Source of the DNA: Ophiostoma sp. CBS 140.51
Taxonomy: Eukaryota > Ascomycota > Sordariomycetes > Ophiostomatales > Ophiostomataceae
Assembly (NCBI GenBank): GCA_029298735.1
Contig: JANSLP010000048.1
Span: forward strand, 93,450 to 157,449
Direction of reading: 5' to 3'
DNA: 64,000 nucleotides
In this document: positions 41,938-53,200 of the stretch, one piece after another
How the letters are laid out: the number at the start of each line of letters is the position of its first letter
Numbering within the stretch: the first letter of the stretch is position 1
Made by a program: the position numbers and the translations under genes
The notes under the pieces: generated by a model
What the model was told of the DNA's origin: nothing
Seen by the model: only the letters and a program-made list of their open reading frames with translations
Databases searched by the model: none

Positions 41938-44427
41938 ATGGATATTCTCAAGGTCCTATCACGAGGCCTCAAGCAGCCCAACGGCAGCAAACAGGCCAAG
42001 GGCAACAACAATTTTCTGCCCACAGGCGCTGCGACACTTCCCTCAGCCGGCTCTAGCATCAACCCCCAACTCTACCACGACCGCGTGGCCGGCCTGATTG
42101 CAGGCAACAACGGCAGCAAGAAGAACCGGAAACGAAAGCGTAATGGCGACAGCACAAATGATTCCGATGACAGTAAAAGCGGAAGCGACAGCGACGAGAG
42201 CGACGAGAGCGACGACCTGAACGAGCTCGACTTTTTCGGCGAGCGATCTGCGGTGACGACGACGACGGCCGACAATGCCTCCTCCGACGCAAAGGACGCA
42301 AAGGACGCAAAGGACACAAAGAAGGCCAAGAAGGCCAAGAAACAGAAACGAGACCCGGCCGACGACTTGCTCGACGAGGACGAGTGCCGCCAGATCTTGC
42401 GATCGCATCGCCTGAAGCTGACGCTGTTGACTGACCGGCGAGCCGCCGCTGAGGCCGCAGCAGAAGCCGCAGCAGCTGCCGTGGTCGAGAAACTGGAAAA
42501 GAAGAAGAAGAAGAAGAGTGAGAAGAAGGCCAAGCGGGCCGAGGAAGAGGCAGCGGCCGCCGCCAGCAAAGCCGCCAAGGACGAGGCCAAGAAGCAGTTC
42601 TTCTCGCAACCGCTGACAGCCTTTGCACAGCTGCGGCAGACGTACAACCTGTCGGCGCGCTTGGCCGACAACCTCGAGCGGCTGCTGTACCGCATTCCGA
42701 CCGAAGTGCAAATGGCGAGTCTGCCACTGCTGCTGGACCCGGCACTGGCGCTCAGCAAGACGACACTCCCTGGCGATGCAGCGGCAGTGGCCACAAGCAC
42801 GACGGCCGTCGATTTTATGGCAGTGGCACCGACGGGTAGCGGAAAGACGCTAAGTTTCTTGGTGCCGGCCATCAACGGAATCCTGAAGCGGAGAGCAGAG
42901 GAAAAGGAGAAGGCAGGCGGTGACAAAACAGAGGATGAGGCCAGTGGCGGCCACCAGAAGCACGACCACGTTCTCGACACGATTGTGGTTGCACCGACGC
43001 GCGAGCTGGCGCACCAGATTGCCAACGAGGGCAAGAAGCTGACTGTTGGCACGGGTGTGCGAGTTGTAGCCATGAGCAAGGGCATGCGAGTGCAGGCGGA
43101 TGATGGTGAGGAGGAGGGTGAGGAGGCGAGCGACAGCGAAGAGGAGAAGGATGAGGAGGAAGATGGCGAGGATGACAAGTCGAAGCCGTCAAAGAAGGCC
43201 ACCGTCACACGTGCCGACATTCTTGTCACAACACCTCTCATGCTTCTTAATTCTCTGTCCCGCCGCGCTCTGCCCACCGTCCGCTCGCTGATCCTCGACG
43301 AGGCTGATGTGCTGCTGGACCCTCTGTTCCGCGAGCAAACACTAGGTATCTGGACCGCCTGCACACACTCTAACCTGCGGGCTACGTTCTGGTCGGCTAC
43401 CATGGCCTCCAACATTGAGGAACTGGTCGTCGAACAGCTAGCAGCCCGTCAGACTGAGGAAGAGCAGAAGCGCCTGCTGGTCCGCCTTGTCGTCGGCCTC
43501 AAGGACACTGCCGTGCCCAACGTCACCCACCGTCTCGTGTACACAGCCACCGAGCAGGGTAAGCTACTGGCTATGCGTCAGCTGCTGCACCCGTCCACAA
43601 GTACTTCGGTTACTGGCACATCCGGCGGTGAATCCGAGGCCTTGCGGCCGCCCTTCCTGGTCTTCACCCAGACCGCTGAGCGTGCTACGGCCCTTCATGA
43701 CGAACTCAAGTACGACATTCCTGCTGCTGCAGGTGGCGCCGACCGTCTTGGTGTTCTGCATGCCGCCCTCGCCGACACCGCTCGCTCTGCCGTGGTTCGC
43801 AAGTTCCGTGCGGGCCAGGTGTGGGTACTGATCACGACGGACGTCCTGGCACGCGGTATCGACTTTGCCGGCGTCAACGGTGTTGTCAACTACGATGTGC
43901 CCGGTTCGGCTGCCGCATATGTGCACCGTGCTGGCCGTACAGGCCGTGCTGGTCGGCAGGGCGGTCTGTCTGTGACACTCTACACGAAGGAGGACATTCC
44001 ATTTGTCAAGAGCGTGGCCAACGTGATTGCTGCCAGTGAGAAGCAGGCGGCCAAGAGCGGTGGAAGCAGCGCTACTACAGAGGGCAAGGGCATCCAGCAG
44101 TGGCTGCTGGATGCGCTGCCCGAAGTGACCAAGGCGGACAAGAAGCGACTCAAGACGCGCGGTGTAGAGTCGCGGCGGAGCACGACCACTGCCGGTGCAG
44201 CCGAAAAGGCCAAGGGCAAGGGCAAGAACCACAAGGGCAAGAGTGCGGGTAGCCGGGACAGCAAGGAGACGATCCCCAACGCCAAGGCACGCATCACATC
44301 CAAGAGTGCCTGGGAGCGCCGCCGTGACAACAACCGGCGCGACGCCATTGCGAGCAGCAAGCAGCGCAAGCAGCAGGGCGAAAAAGACGGTGGCAGCGAC
44401 GATGGCGAGTGGGGGGGCCTGGACTAG
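41938..44427 (+). CDS. rok1: DEAD-box ATP-dependent RNA helicase ROK1 (DDX52 family)
   Basis: This single-exon gene encodes 829 residues. The start at 41938 gives MDILKVLSRGLK, matching the conserved ROK1 N-terminus; the frame is open further upstream but that part is AT-rich leader sequence. Helicase motifs are complete: PTEVQ (Q motif), APTGSGKT (297-304), APTREL, DEAD (454-457), SAT (486-488), ARGIDF and HRAGRTGR (663-670). ROK1 acts in the nucleolus in early pre-rRNA processing for 18S rRNA and 40S subunits. The first 200 residues are Lys/Glu/Ala-rich and charged. An unusual acidic insert (about 386-420, DDGEEEGEE...) lies between motifs Ia and Ib. The C-terminus is basic (KAKGKGKNHKGK), suiting RNA binding. 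The gene converges on the lactate dehydrogenase gene with about 235 nt between stop codons. Confidence 0.93.
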   Translation: MDILKVLSRGLKQPNGSKQAKGNNNFLPTGAATLPSAGSSINPQLYHDRVAGLIAGNNGSKKNRKRKRNGDSTNDSDDSKSGSDSDESDESDDLNELDFFGERSAVTTTTADNASSDAKDAKDAKDTKKAKKAKKQKRDPADDLLDEDECRQILRSHRLKLTLLTDRRAAAEAAAEAAAAAVVEKLEKKKKKKSEKKAKRAEEEAAAAASKAAKDEAKKQFFSQPLTAFAQLRQTYNLSARLADNLERLLYRIPTEVQMASLPLLLDPALALSKTTLPGDAAAVATSTTAVDFMAVAPTGSGKTLSFLVPAINGILKRRAEEKEKAGGDKTEDEASGGHQKHDHVLDTIVVAPTRELAHQIANEGKKLTVGTGVRVVAMSKGMRVQADDGEEEGEEASDSEEEKDEEEDGEDDKSKPSKKATVTRADILVTTPLMLLNSLSRRALPTVRSLILDEADVLLDPLFREQTLGIWTACTHSNLRATFWSATMASNIEELVVEQLAARQTEEEQKRLLVRLVVGLKDTAVPNVTHRLVYTATEQGKLLAMRQLLHPSTSTSVTGTSGGESEALRPPFLVFTQTAERATALHDELKYDIPAAAGGADRLGVLHAALADTARSAVVRKFRAGQVWVLITTDVLARGIDFAGVNGVVNYDVPGSAAAYVHRAGRTGRAGRQGGLSVTLYTKEDIPFVKSVANVIAASEKQAAKSGGSSATTEGKGIQQWLLDALPEVTKADKKRLKTRGVESRRSTTTAGAAEKAKGKGKNHKGKSAGSRDSKETIPNAKARITSKSAWERRRDNNRRDAIASSKQRKQQGEKDGGSDDGEWGGLD

Positions 44428-44662
44428 AGTTGAGGGTTATCATCATTGTATATTTGTGTTTGTTCTAGGGACTCGGCGTACCAAAAAAAAACACCACGGC
44501 AGGCAGCGTATATATTCATATCATATTCATACATAATCATACCGAAAGTAGATTACTAAAGTGCTGTGCTTCTTGCTTGAAAAGATATATAACGCTGAAT
44601 ATATTGCTGAATTGCTCATATTTTTGTCTCATATCTATTCCTACACCGCCACCATTGCCTGC

Positions 44663-46588
44663 CTACCACTCGGCAATCTCGCCCGCCTTGGGCTTTTGCA
44701 TACGCACGACCTTGTCACAGTTGAGCAGGCACAGAGGGTCCAGCGCAGCCTTCATTTTGCGCATCACGGCAACCGTGTCCTCGCCCAGCTCGTGCGGCAG
44801 GTAGTCACGCTTCACCAGGCCGACACCGTGCTCGCCCGTCACAGTACCCTCGAGCTCAATAGCCCGCTTCACCATGCGGTGCACAAACTCCTCGGCGGTG
44901 TGGCGCTGCTCAGGCGCGTACACAACAATCGTGTGGAAGTTGCCGTCGCCGACGTGGCCCACAATCGTGCCGCGCAGACCCACGCGGCGGAGGTCGGCCT
45001 GGGCCTCCTCAATGGCGTCGGGGAGGCGGCTGATGGGCACGGCCACATCGCCGGTCCAGACGCGCTCGCCGGGCTGCTTGGTGGCAATGGCGCTCCACAG
45101 AGCCTCCTTGCGGGCACTCCAGAGCTCGGCCTGCTCGTCGGCATTCTTGGCAAAATCAAACGACACCGAGTTGGTGGCCTTGGCAGCAGCCTGCACGGCG
45201 TCAATCTGCTCGCGCACGGCACGCGCGGAGCTGCCAGCAAACTTGAACATGAGCGTCGGGACCTCGGCCCAGTGGCGCGAGGTCGAGCCGGCCTCGTTGA
45301 TGCACTTCATCTGCGCATCATCCAGAACCTCAATGGCAGCCACGGGCACGCCCTCACCCACAACGCGGGCAGCACAAGCCGCCGCCGCGCGAATGTTGGG
45401 GAATGCAGCAACAGCCACGGACGTGTCGGTCGGGCGGACCGCCAGCTTCAGGGTGGCCTCCGTCACCAGACCCAGGGTTCCCTCGGAGCCAACAATCAAT
45501 TGTGTCAGGTTGTAGCCGGCCGAGCTCTTGCGGGGCCGCTGGCGTGTCTTGATGACCGTGCCGTCGGCCAGCACAACCGTCAGCGAGAGCACCCAGTCGC
45601 GCATAGTGCCGTACCGGTACGCATTGGTGCCACTGCAGCCCGTACCAATCATGCCGCCAATCTGGGCGCCCGGACCGGGGTCGGGCGGGAAGAAGAGGCC
45701 CTGCTCAGCCAGCGTCTCGTTCAGCGACTCCCAGCCCAGACCAGGCTGCACAACAGCGTCCAGGTCCTCCTTGTGCACGGTGATGATCTGGTCCATGTGG
45801 CGCGCAAAGTCAATGACGATACCGCCACGCGTCGGCGCAAAGTTTCCCTCGAGCGACGTGCCGCCGCTGAAACCAATCACAGGGATGCGGCGCGCATGGC
45901 AAATCTTAAGGAGTCGCGACACATGGTCGGTGCTGCTCGGGTACACGACACAGAACGGGTGTGGCGTGCCCTCGGGTGCACTGTGCGTCGACCAGTCCGA
46001 CGACGTGTGCGCAGCAATGTCCGTCTCAGCCGTACTCACATTGTCGGCACCCACAATGGCCACAAAATCGGCCCAGGCAGCCTCGAGCTCGGCGCGGCTT
46101 GTGCGATGGCGGGGCGCGCGCGTTGCCGACAGCGGCAGTGTCGAGTCGGACGAGGGTTCCTGAGGGATCTTGGTGCCCAGATAGTAGCAAGCGACGCCGA
46201 CAAACAGCAGCATAAACGTCGTGGCCGCATTGCGCGACGAGGCCGTGTCCTGGCGCTCCTTGGCAATCTTCTCGCGCTCGGCCTTTTCGCGGGCCATACG
46301 AGCGCCAATGCTCTCGAGCATCTGGCCACGGAAGCTACGCCCGTCGGCGTCAACGTTTGGCGTGCCGGCAGCGTTGCGGCGGTTCTGTTGTGTGGACTGA
46401 GACGGCTTGTTGGAAGAAGAAGAAGAGGGGTTGGAGGGCGTCGGAGTGTTGTTGCCGGGCGGCTTCGAGGCGAACGTGCGCCGTAATGAGGGCGTAGACG
46501 ATGCGCATCGAGCGACATCCCTGGCGCTAGCAGTCGTCGATGCCGCCAGAGCGCGTGAGGCGCCGCGGCCGAGCTGGTGCTGCAACAT
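44663..46588 (-). CDS. Mitochondrial D-lactate dehydrogenase (cytochrome c), DLD1-like
   Basis: This single-exon gene encodes 641 residues. It is an FAD flavoenzyme that oxidises D-lactate to pyruvate and passes electrons to cytochrome c. The first ~45 residues are Ala/Ser/Arg-rich without acidic residues, a mitochondrial presequence. A single hydrophobic segment (TTFMLLFVGVACYYLG, about 123-138) should anchor it in the inner membrane, as in yeast Dld1. The FAD-binding domain contains PVIGFSGGTSLEG, PDPGPGAQIGGMIGTGCSG and VGSEGTLGLVTEATLKL. The C-terminal half carries HVGDGNFH and GEHGVGLVKRDYL, typical of the family's C-terminal oxidase domain. A 2-hydroxyglutarate dehydrogenase is less likely given the presequence plus membrane anchor. 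Confidence 0.87.
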   Translation of the reverse strand: MLQHQLGRGASRALAASTTASARDVARCASSTPSLRRTFASKPPGNNTPTPSNPSSSSSNKPSQSTQQNRRNAAGTPNVDADGRSFRGQMLESIGARMAREKAEREKIAKERQDTASSRNAATTFMLLFVGVACYYLGTKIPQEPSSDSTLPLSATRAPRHRTSRAELEAAWADFVAIVGADNVSTAETDIAAHTSSDWSTHSAPEGTPHPFCVVYPSSTDHVSRLLKICHARRIPVIGFSGGTSLEGNFAPTRGGIVIDFARHMDQIITVHKEDLDAVVQPGLGWESLNETLAEQGLFFPPDPGPGAQIGGMIGTGCSGTNAYRYGTMRDWVLSLTVVLADGTVIKTRQRPRKSSAGYNLTQLIVGSEGTLGLVTEATLKLAVRPTDTSVAVAAFPNIRAAAACAARVVGEGVPVAAIEVLDDAQMKCINEAGSTSRHWAEVPTLMFKFAGSSARAVREQIDAVQAAAKATNSVSFDFAKNADEQAELWSARKEALWSAIATKQPGERVWTGDVAVPISRLPDAIEEAQADLRRVGLRGTIVGHVGDGNFHTIVVYAPEQRHTAEEFVHRMVKRAIELEGTVTGEHGVGLVKRDYLPHELGEDTVAVMRKMKAALDPLCLLNCDKVVRMQKPKAGEIAEW

Positions 46589-47431
46589 GGTCGTGGACTT
46601 GTCGCAAAAATGTGGTCGCGGAGATCTCGCGGAGAGTCTTTTTTCGGCCGGTCGTCGGTCCGCCGGAGATCTGGAAGTTGCGACTCTGAGTGCGGTCGTG
46701 GTCTGTATTTCACCCTAGTGTGCAAAAGAGTGGGAGCAGGAGGAAGACTCGACGTATATATGTCGCACGTCGGAGTGCCTGGTCGTGAATCGGAATCGGA
46801 AGAGAGGGAAAATAAGAAACCGTCGTCTTGTTCTCCGCTCCTGCTCTTTTCGTGATTTTTGCGCTGCGAATTAGACTGAAGCTTTTTTGCCGGTCCTGCG
46901 GTCGCGGCCCCACAAATTTCCCAGTGCTTCCCCACCACCGCCCACAACTGCCCACTACCGTAACCACACAGCACTATCCGAATGCGCTGTTAAACCCCTT
47001 GGCGGGTGTACCTTTCACCATTGAAGACCAGCACTACCGAGCCGCCAGCGAATAACAGCGCGCCAAACCGCCACTTCAGCAATGTTACAATCTGCGGGGA
47101 GTATGGCGATGTGAGGTTTTATTGTTGATTGGAAATAGAATCTGGAGATCAACACTGTTATTTCTAAGTGAATGTAGAGAATGCTTGCTATTTCTAGTGA
47201 GTATGTTAAGGCAATATTGTATAAAAGGAGACTGTAGAATTGAGGTTTTCTTATTTCCTTTTTAATTCTATTTTTTAAAAAAAAAAATAAAAATAAAAAT
47301 CAATTATCGGGGTGTAACAAATGGCTTTTTTTTTGTTCAATTTTGTTCAGGAAAAGGTAAAATGGAGATTAATACAAGTCAAAACATCACATTCAAAGAC
47401 CATGCTTGATGAGCATATTTGGAAAAAAATC

Positions 47432-47496
47432 TCGGAGAAGTCAGTCGGAGAGAGTGGTCGGAGAGATGATCGGAGAGGAGACTCGGAGAAGATACT
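47432..47496 (+). repeat. 13-bp imperfect minisatellite starting TCGGAGA
   Basis: TCGGAG begins at 47432, 47445, 47458, 47470 and 47483, i.e. steps of 13, 13, 12 and 13 nt, and a partial sixth unit (TCG) follows near 47496. The unit is roughly TCGGAGAGRNNAN. It sits in an AT-rich island. Confidence 0.8.
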
Positions 47497-49302
47497 CGAA
47501 AAGCAGCACAGCAATATAATTATATCTTGACATTCATACTTCAGTTAGGTTGAAATACAGTTCATTGTGTTTTTTGTTTGTTTGTTTTTGAAGCATTCGC
47601 CAAAATAGAGTAAAATGTTTCGATAAAATGTGTGTCTTTTCATCGTACACTCATTCTCTTGACCACTTAAACAGAATGACTAGTGAGGCTTTAAACAAAT
47701 ACCATAGAGCTCTATCCGCGACATATGTCATTCGTTCAAGCCACGTTCTCCTAGGTCAGCAGCTACGCATTATGGTTGCAGGACGGCCAGAGTGCAATAA
47801 GAGCGAGTAAAGCTACATGGAGTGATAAGAGATACTGCCAAGTAAACAAGCTCGTCGAGCAACAAAAAGGAAGGTGCAAACGCGTACGCGTAATGGGAGA
47901 TAACAAAGTCTTGAACCCAGTTCCATGACGTATGAGAGACTGTCCATCTGCTTACGCTCTGTAGATCACTGCCTCCTATCGCCGCTCGCTTTTGATATTG
48001 ATTGTTTTGGCAGTTTCTTTTTTTTCGTCTTTCCACTCGTGGATTCATAAACGGCATCGCCATTTACCTCGTCCTATTTAACTAAGTGGCTGATTTTTGC
48101 AAGGTTGGTATTATATGCGGTGGTGGTACTTCTTGGCCATTACTGTCAATAATTTGTGCCAATCTTCAGGACACCCAGTACACCAAACATTGGACCAAAA
48201 CGGATACTCAAGCCGGAGCGGGGATGTTGGACATGTTGCATATTCGGGTTGCTTCCACGCCGGGCACCAGTCGCCAGGTCGCCTACCCTTGCCTTGAGCT
48301 CTCAATCCCATAAGTCAACCACTCCGCTTCCGAGCCGCCCGGTGGTGTGTGGCTCGTGTGGCTACATATGTGAGGATATGCAGGTCTACAGAGTACGACC
48401 AAAAACAGGGGATCATGCACAATTCTCCTGCTTTCTTTCTTCCATCTGCATCCTTACTCCCAACAATAAAAATGGAGTTGAGAGTTGAAGATGATAAAAA
48501 TCGTTCCGGAGCGGGCTACCTCCGTCTTTACGGTAACTACTTTATCTTTTGACCACCGGTTAATTCTTGTTTTGTTAATTTTGACGGCGCGTCTCGGCGT
48601 CAGTCTCGGCGGTCGATCGATCCGGTCAAGAAGTGAAAGAAAAGACAATTCGATGCCTGTTTACTATTTTATTGGGTCGGGCTGTATTTTTGTCGTTTCG
48701 TGCTTCCGTGCTGGCCTTGGCAAGCCCATCACACGACCAGCGAACAAGAAACAAAGGGAGAGAAAAAAGAGGGACTGCATGCATACAAGCAAGCTGCAGT
48801 CGCTGTGTTCTCTGCACTTGCCCTCTTACCGTAGTTTGTTGTTGAGGCTGCTCTGGCACTATTGGACGCGGGCGTTTGCGTTTTGCTTCTTTTCGTTGTG
48901 TTTCTTTTGCCTTCTTTCCTTTTTTTGTTGTCTCTTGCAGGCGGATCCAAACCGAGAGACGGCCAAATGAAATGCAGTATTCGTCGCACGGGCACGCGAT
49001 CGAGTTGCTGAATGAGGTTGAAAGAAGAGTCTCAACTCAGACCTAGGCTCCACTTCACTGCGGGCAATTGGGCTCCGTGTTGCCTTCGTCCTCCTGTCTG
49101 TGTATTGCTGACGATCTAGGCCTTTGTAGCCTCGTACTTTTACCATTTCAAAAGAGTAAGTTTTTGGGACTATGCCGTGCTCCGTGCGAGTACTTGTAAC
49201 AAAGAAAGAACAAGAAAACACAAGTGGATCGTCGTCTTTGGTGCCTCCTGTCAGTGGTCGTTGATAAAAGAAGGCAGTGGGGGTGACATTGCCCTATCAA
49301 GG

Positions 49303-49309
49303 CCAATCA
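49303..49309 (+). promoter_or_regulatory. CCAAT box (CCAATCA)
   Basis: CCAATCA matches the core bound by the HAP/CBF complex. It lies about 1 kb before the exchanger start codon, a reasonable distance given the long leaders in this window. Confidence 0.3.
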
Positions 49310-50291
49310 GCGGTCTTGCCTGCCCGGCGAGGCGAGTTCGATTGTGATCTCTGGCGATCGTTGACGCCTACCCCACTCACCGAGGGGAAGGGAAGGAGCG
49401 ACACGGAAGCACAACTTCGTCTTGTACCTGGCCCTCCGTTTCCTGTCATTCCATTGTCTTTGATTTTTGTCTATTACTTTTGTATGACAGATAGTCAAGA
49501 TAGGATACAGTTATTCTCCTGCCAAAGAAGGCGACTGACAAGACTGTTGCTTTGCTAGTGCTGTGTCTTGCGCGGTGCCCAGCAAGGCGCAGCTTCTTGG
49601 CTGGTCGCACTCCCTCTTTTTGTCGCTTCTTGTCACTTTATTTGTATGTTTTGGTGTGTCTGGTGTCCGCGCTGCCAGCTATTCTCACCTTATGACGAAT
49701 AGACCCACTTTTTTCTCCAACGTCAACCTTCACTGTCTTTGGACGTATTTCGCCGCCGAGCCCACGTGCCCCCCTCCTTCTCCTTCACTCACACATCGCT
49801 GCGGACGCACCATTCTGTCACTGCTGTCCCTGTTGCTGTCCTCAATGTCCAAAAAAGGGAAGTACATGCCACGCCGCGCGTATCGTGCCTTCCCATTTGG
49901 TACCATACATCACCACAGAAGGGAGGCGCGACCGGTGTCTTGGGCCCTCCCTGTACGTCAAAGCTAGTATTTTGTGTCCGGTTGTGTGTCTCGTGCCATG
50001 CTTCGCTCCTACTGTCTGTGTCCCCATCGTCTGGTTCTTGCCTCCCTGAGTTCCTTCCCTTTATTGCCCCCTCCTTCTTTCCTCTTCTATCCTTTCCTTC
50101 TTTTGTCCCCTCTGCTCTTTCCCTTTCTTACATCTTTTGCTCCCCCCCCCTTTCCCCCTTTTTCAACACTCTTGTCTTGCTTCTTGCATCTCAACTTTTG
50201 CCTCACTTTTTGCATCTTCTCGCTCCCGGTCTTTTACCACCCAAGTAATCATCACTAAGCCGTCTTACCCTTCTGCTTGGTCCCAATTTCG

Positions 50292-53200
50292 ATGAAGAAA
50301 TCTTTATCTGACCCGCCCGACTCTGACCGCACGCGCTTGTCCCCTACGCAAGCGGATGGAGACTTTTTTCGCCTCTCTCGCAGTTCGTCGCGACGACCTA
50401 CCGCAGACTCGTCGTCTCCCACGTCCCTAAGTGAATCCAATCTCTTTCACTACGAGAAGCAGCAGCAGGAGCTCAAGAAGCGCCAGGAGCTGCAGGAGCT
50501 GCAGAAGCGGCCCACTGTCGACCAAGACAACCAGAACAGCGAGAAGAACAAGAACCCTGAACCGACCACTTCCCACGACAATGGTTTCCCTATTTCCCAG
50601 CAGCCTGTACATGGCAGTGCCGGCAACAATACCACCGCCAGCTCGTCTGGAAGTGGCACTGCTGCCGTGTCGCCAGCGTCGACATCTACTGCACCACTAC
50701 AAGAAGCATGGCCGGGGCCTATCTTAGAGGGCGTCGGTGACGGCGGCAAGGACAAGGAGAGGGAGGCCAACTACCCTCCCTTCAACCCTGCCGGTATCAA
50801 CACCAACACCAACTCTAACCCCACCAACTTCTACGTCAATGGTAATGTCAACGGCAATGGCAATAACAACGACAGCAAGGCCAACATCGCCAACGGCGGT
50901 GCCGCCACCGTGCCTGGCGTACCTGGCGAGCCCAAGGTCGACTTGGCCGCTGTTGATATTGGCCAGACGGAAGAGAAAACGGCTACTGCCGGAACGGCCA
51001 CACCGACCAAGTTCAGCAAGCTGTCTGAACTTGTGGTGTCGTTTTTTGTCACCACCAAGATGATTCTGCTCCACAGCTGGCTCAACGTCTTTCTGGTATT
51101 TGTTCCCGCCGGCATCATTGTCGGTGCCATCCATGGCCTGCCCCCCGCCGTCGTCTTCTCGGTCAACGCCATTGCCATCATCCCTCTGGCCGGCCTCCTC
51201 GGCTTTGCCACCGAGACCGTTGCCCACGATATGGGCGATTCCATCGGCGCCCTGCTCAACGTCACCTTTGGTAACGCCGTAGAACTTATTATCTTGTATG
51301 TTACCACACTTTTCTCCGTTTTATTTATTGATACATCCGCTAACAAATCAGTATGTATGTGCTTCCCGTGAACTACTCGAGACAAGAACGAGCGAAAAGA
51401 GGGCTGCTTCCTGTCGCCCCTTTGACAATGCGAAGCCATCGACCGCCTTCTTTTACAAATCAATCGCGTCAGAAGTCATCATGGTCTTCTTTCTCTCTTC
51501 AGCGCCCCTTGCTGTCTTTTTTTTTTCGTTTTGCGTTCTTCGCTCTCTCTTCTCTACTCTCTCGTCCGCCCAGCTTTGGTCCACCAAAGCACCCTGGCAT
51601 GGCTGTCTTCAGCCCGTATTGCAACTCAATGCGTGACACTCTTTGCATGAACCCTTCGTAAACCAAAAAAATCATCCCATATGTCCATTTTACAAACTAA
51701 CCTCTCTTACTTTTAACCTTCCCCCGTAATTAGTATTGCTCTGGTCAAGGTAAGCCCCCTCTCGGAGCCATGTCGCCGCCACCTCTTAGTTGCATGAACA
51801 ACCACTAACTCTCTCAGGATGAAATTCGTATTGTGCAAGCTTCGCTGCTTGGTTCTATTCTGGCCAACCTCCTATTGATCCTAGGCATGAGCTTCCTCCT
51901 CGGTGGCCTTCGATTCCGTGAACAGGCAGGTCAAACTTTGACTTTTTCTACTTCACAAGTGACACGGTCCTAACATCTTATCAGATCTACAACAGCACCG
52001 TGACACAGATGAGCGCCTGTCTCCTAAGTTTGAGTGTCATCAGCCTCGTCCTTCCGGTACGTCAAGTCCTGTCCAACGTTCAAGTATAGTCCCATTAATA
52101 GTCTTCTCAAGACCGCGTTCCATGCCTCGTTCAAAAGCTCTACCTTGGCCGACTCCGAGTCCCTCAAGATTAGTCGTGGTACCAGTGTGGTCAGTCTCTT
52201 CTAAGTTTCCATTCCGCACCTGGCTTTTACTCTTTTCACAGTTACTAACAAAGTACCAGGTCCTTCTTTTGGTCTACGGCATTTACCTACTGTTCCAGCT
52301 CAAGTCTCATGCGTACATGTACGAGTCGACGCCCCAGCACATTATCGATGAGGAATCTACTCCTGGTCCGGCCGCTGGCTGGCTTGACTCGTCGAGCTCA
52401 GATGACAGCTCCTCGTCGTCGTCCGACTCGGACACCTCTGATCACTCACGTGACACCATGAAGAAGCGCATGCGCCGTGTCATCCGCGGTGGTCGCCGTC
52501 GCAAGTCGAGCGTGGCTTCGCTTGATACCGCCGACAGCCTCTTTGCTGGTACTACTCGCTCGCCCTCTTTCAGTACGCCCGCCGCTGGTGGAAATGATGA
52601 GTCCATGCCGTCAGAAGAGGCCTCTGCTCGTCCTTACTTTTTCTCTCGCAGCACTGCTTCGGACTTGAATGAGGAGGCCATTGTTGAGGACGATACTGTG
52701 TCACGCCGTCACAGGAAACGCCACCACAAGCGTTCTCTCCGCCGCTACCGCCGAAACCGCAGGAAGCACAGCCACCAGCACGATCAAGACACAAACACGG
52801 ATGATATTATTCTAGAGACCATCGAGAGCACCTCTCAGCCTGTGCCAACCACCAAACATGGCAAGGCTCCCACTGTTCTCTTCGCCGAGCCCGCCAACAG
52901 CCCCTTTGGAAAGACTAATGACTCGGTTGCCTATCCTCTTGGTGAACCTCGCCGTGTGGACTTTGCCATTGCCGACCCCAACCCCAACGGAACTACTGTT
53001 GTCGATGAGTTTGGAAACCCAACTGGTGCTGCCGCCGACCTGGCCTCGGCCCGTCGTGCCTTTAACCTGCGTGCCATGTCATCTCTGCGTCCTGTGGCCA
53101 AGAGTCTTGCGCCAACTGTCTTCACTCAGCCTGTTGGCCCACAGTTGGAGACTGCATCCGCTGGACCCATCCCTCGCATCCGCTACGGCATTCGTCGCAC

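Larger units (their letters stand above)
46589..50291. other. 3.7-kb intergenic region with an AT-rich island
   Basis: No gene is recognised. From about 47090 to 47630 the sequence is AT-rich with A-runs and a 13-bp minisatellite, possibly decayed repetitive DNA. From about 49560 to 50280 the + strand is increasingly C/T-rich and is probably the leader of the Ca2+/H+ exchanger gene. A short open frame at 47321-47530 owes its length to the minisatellite and shows no domain. Confidence 0.5.

Noticed and set aside
42072..43415. A 447-codon minus-strand frame inside ROK1
   Set aside because: It is Ser-rich antisense of the helicase exon with no domain; all DEAD-box motifs are on the + strand.
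44561..46486. A 641-codon + strand open frame opposite the D-lactate dehydrogenase gene
   Set aside because: It mirrors a complete flavoenzyme gene with clear FAD motifs; the antisense product has no recognisable domain.
47321..47530. A 69-codon + frame over the minisatellite
   Set aside because: It lies in AT-rich DNA and its charged residues come from the 13-bp repeat; no gene-like features.
49240..49350. Possible tRNA suggested by a GAGTTCGATTG string
   Set aside because: No matching A-box, anticodon stem or acceptor stem could be drawn.
51353..51661. A 102-codon + frame starting within the exchanger's second intron
   Set aside because: It is open only by chance within the intron; the downstream micro-exons and family sequence continue past it.
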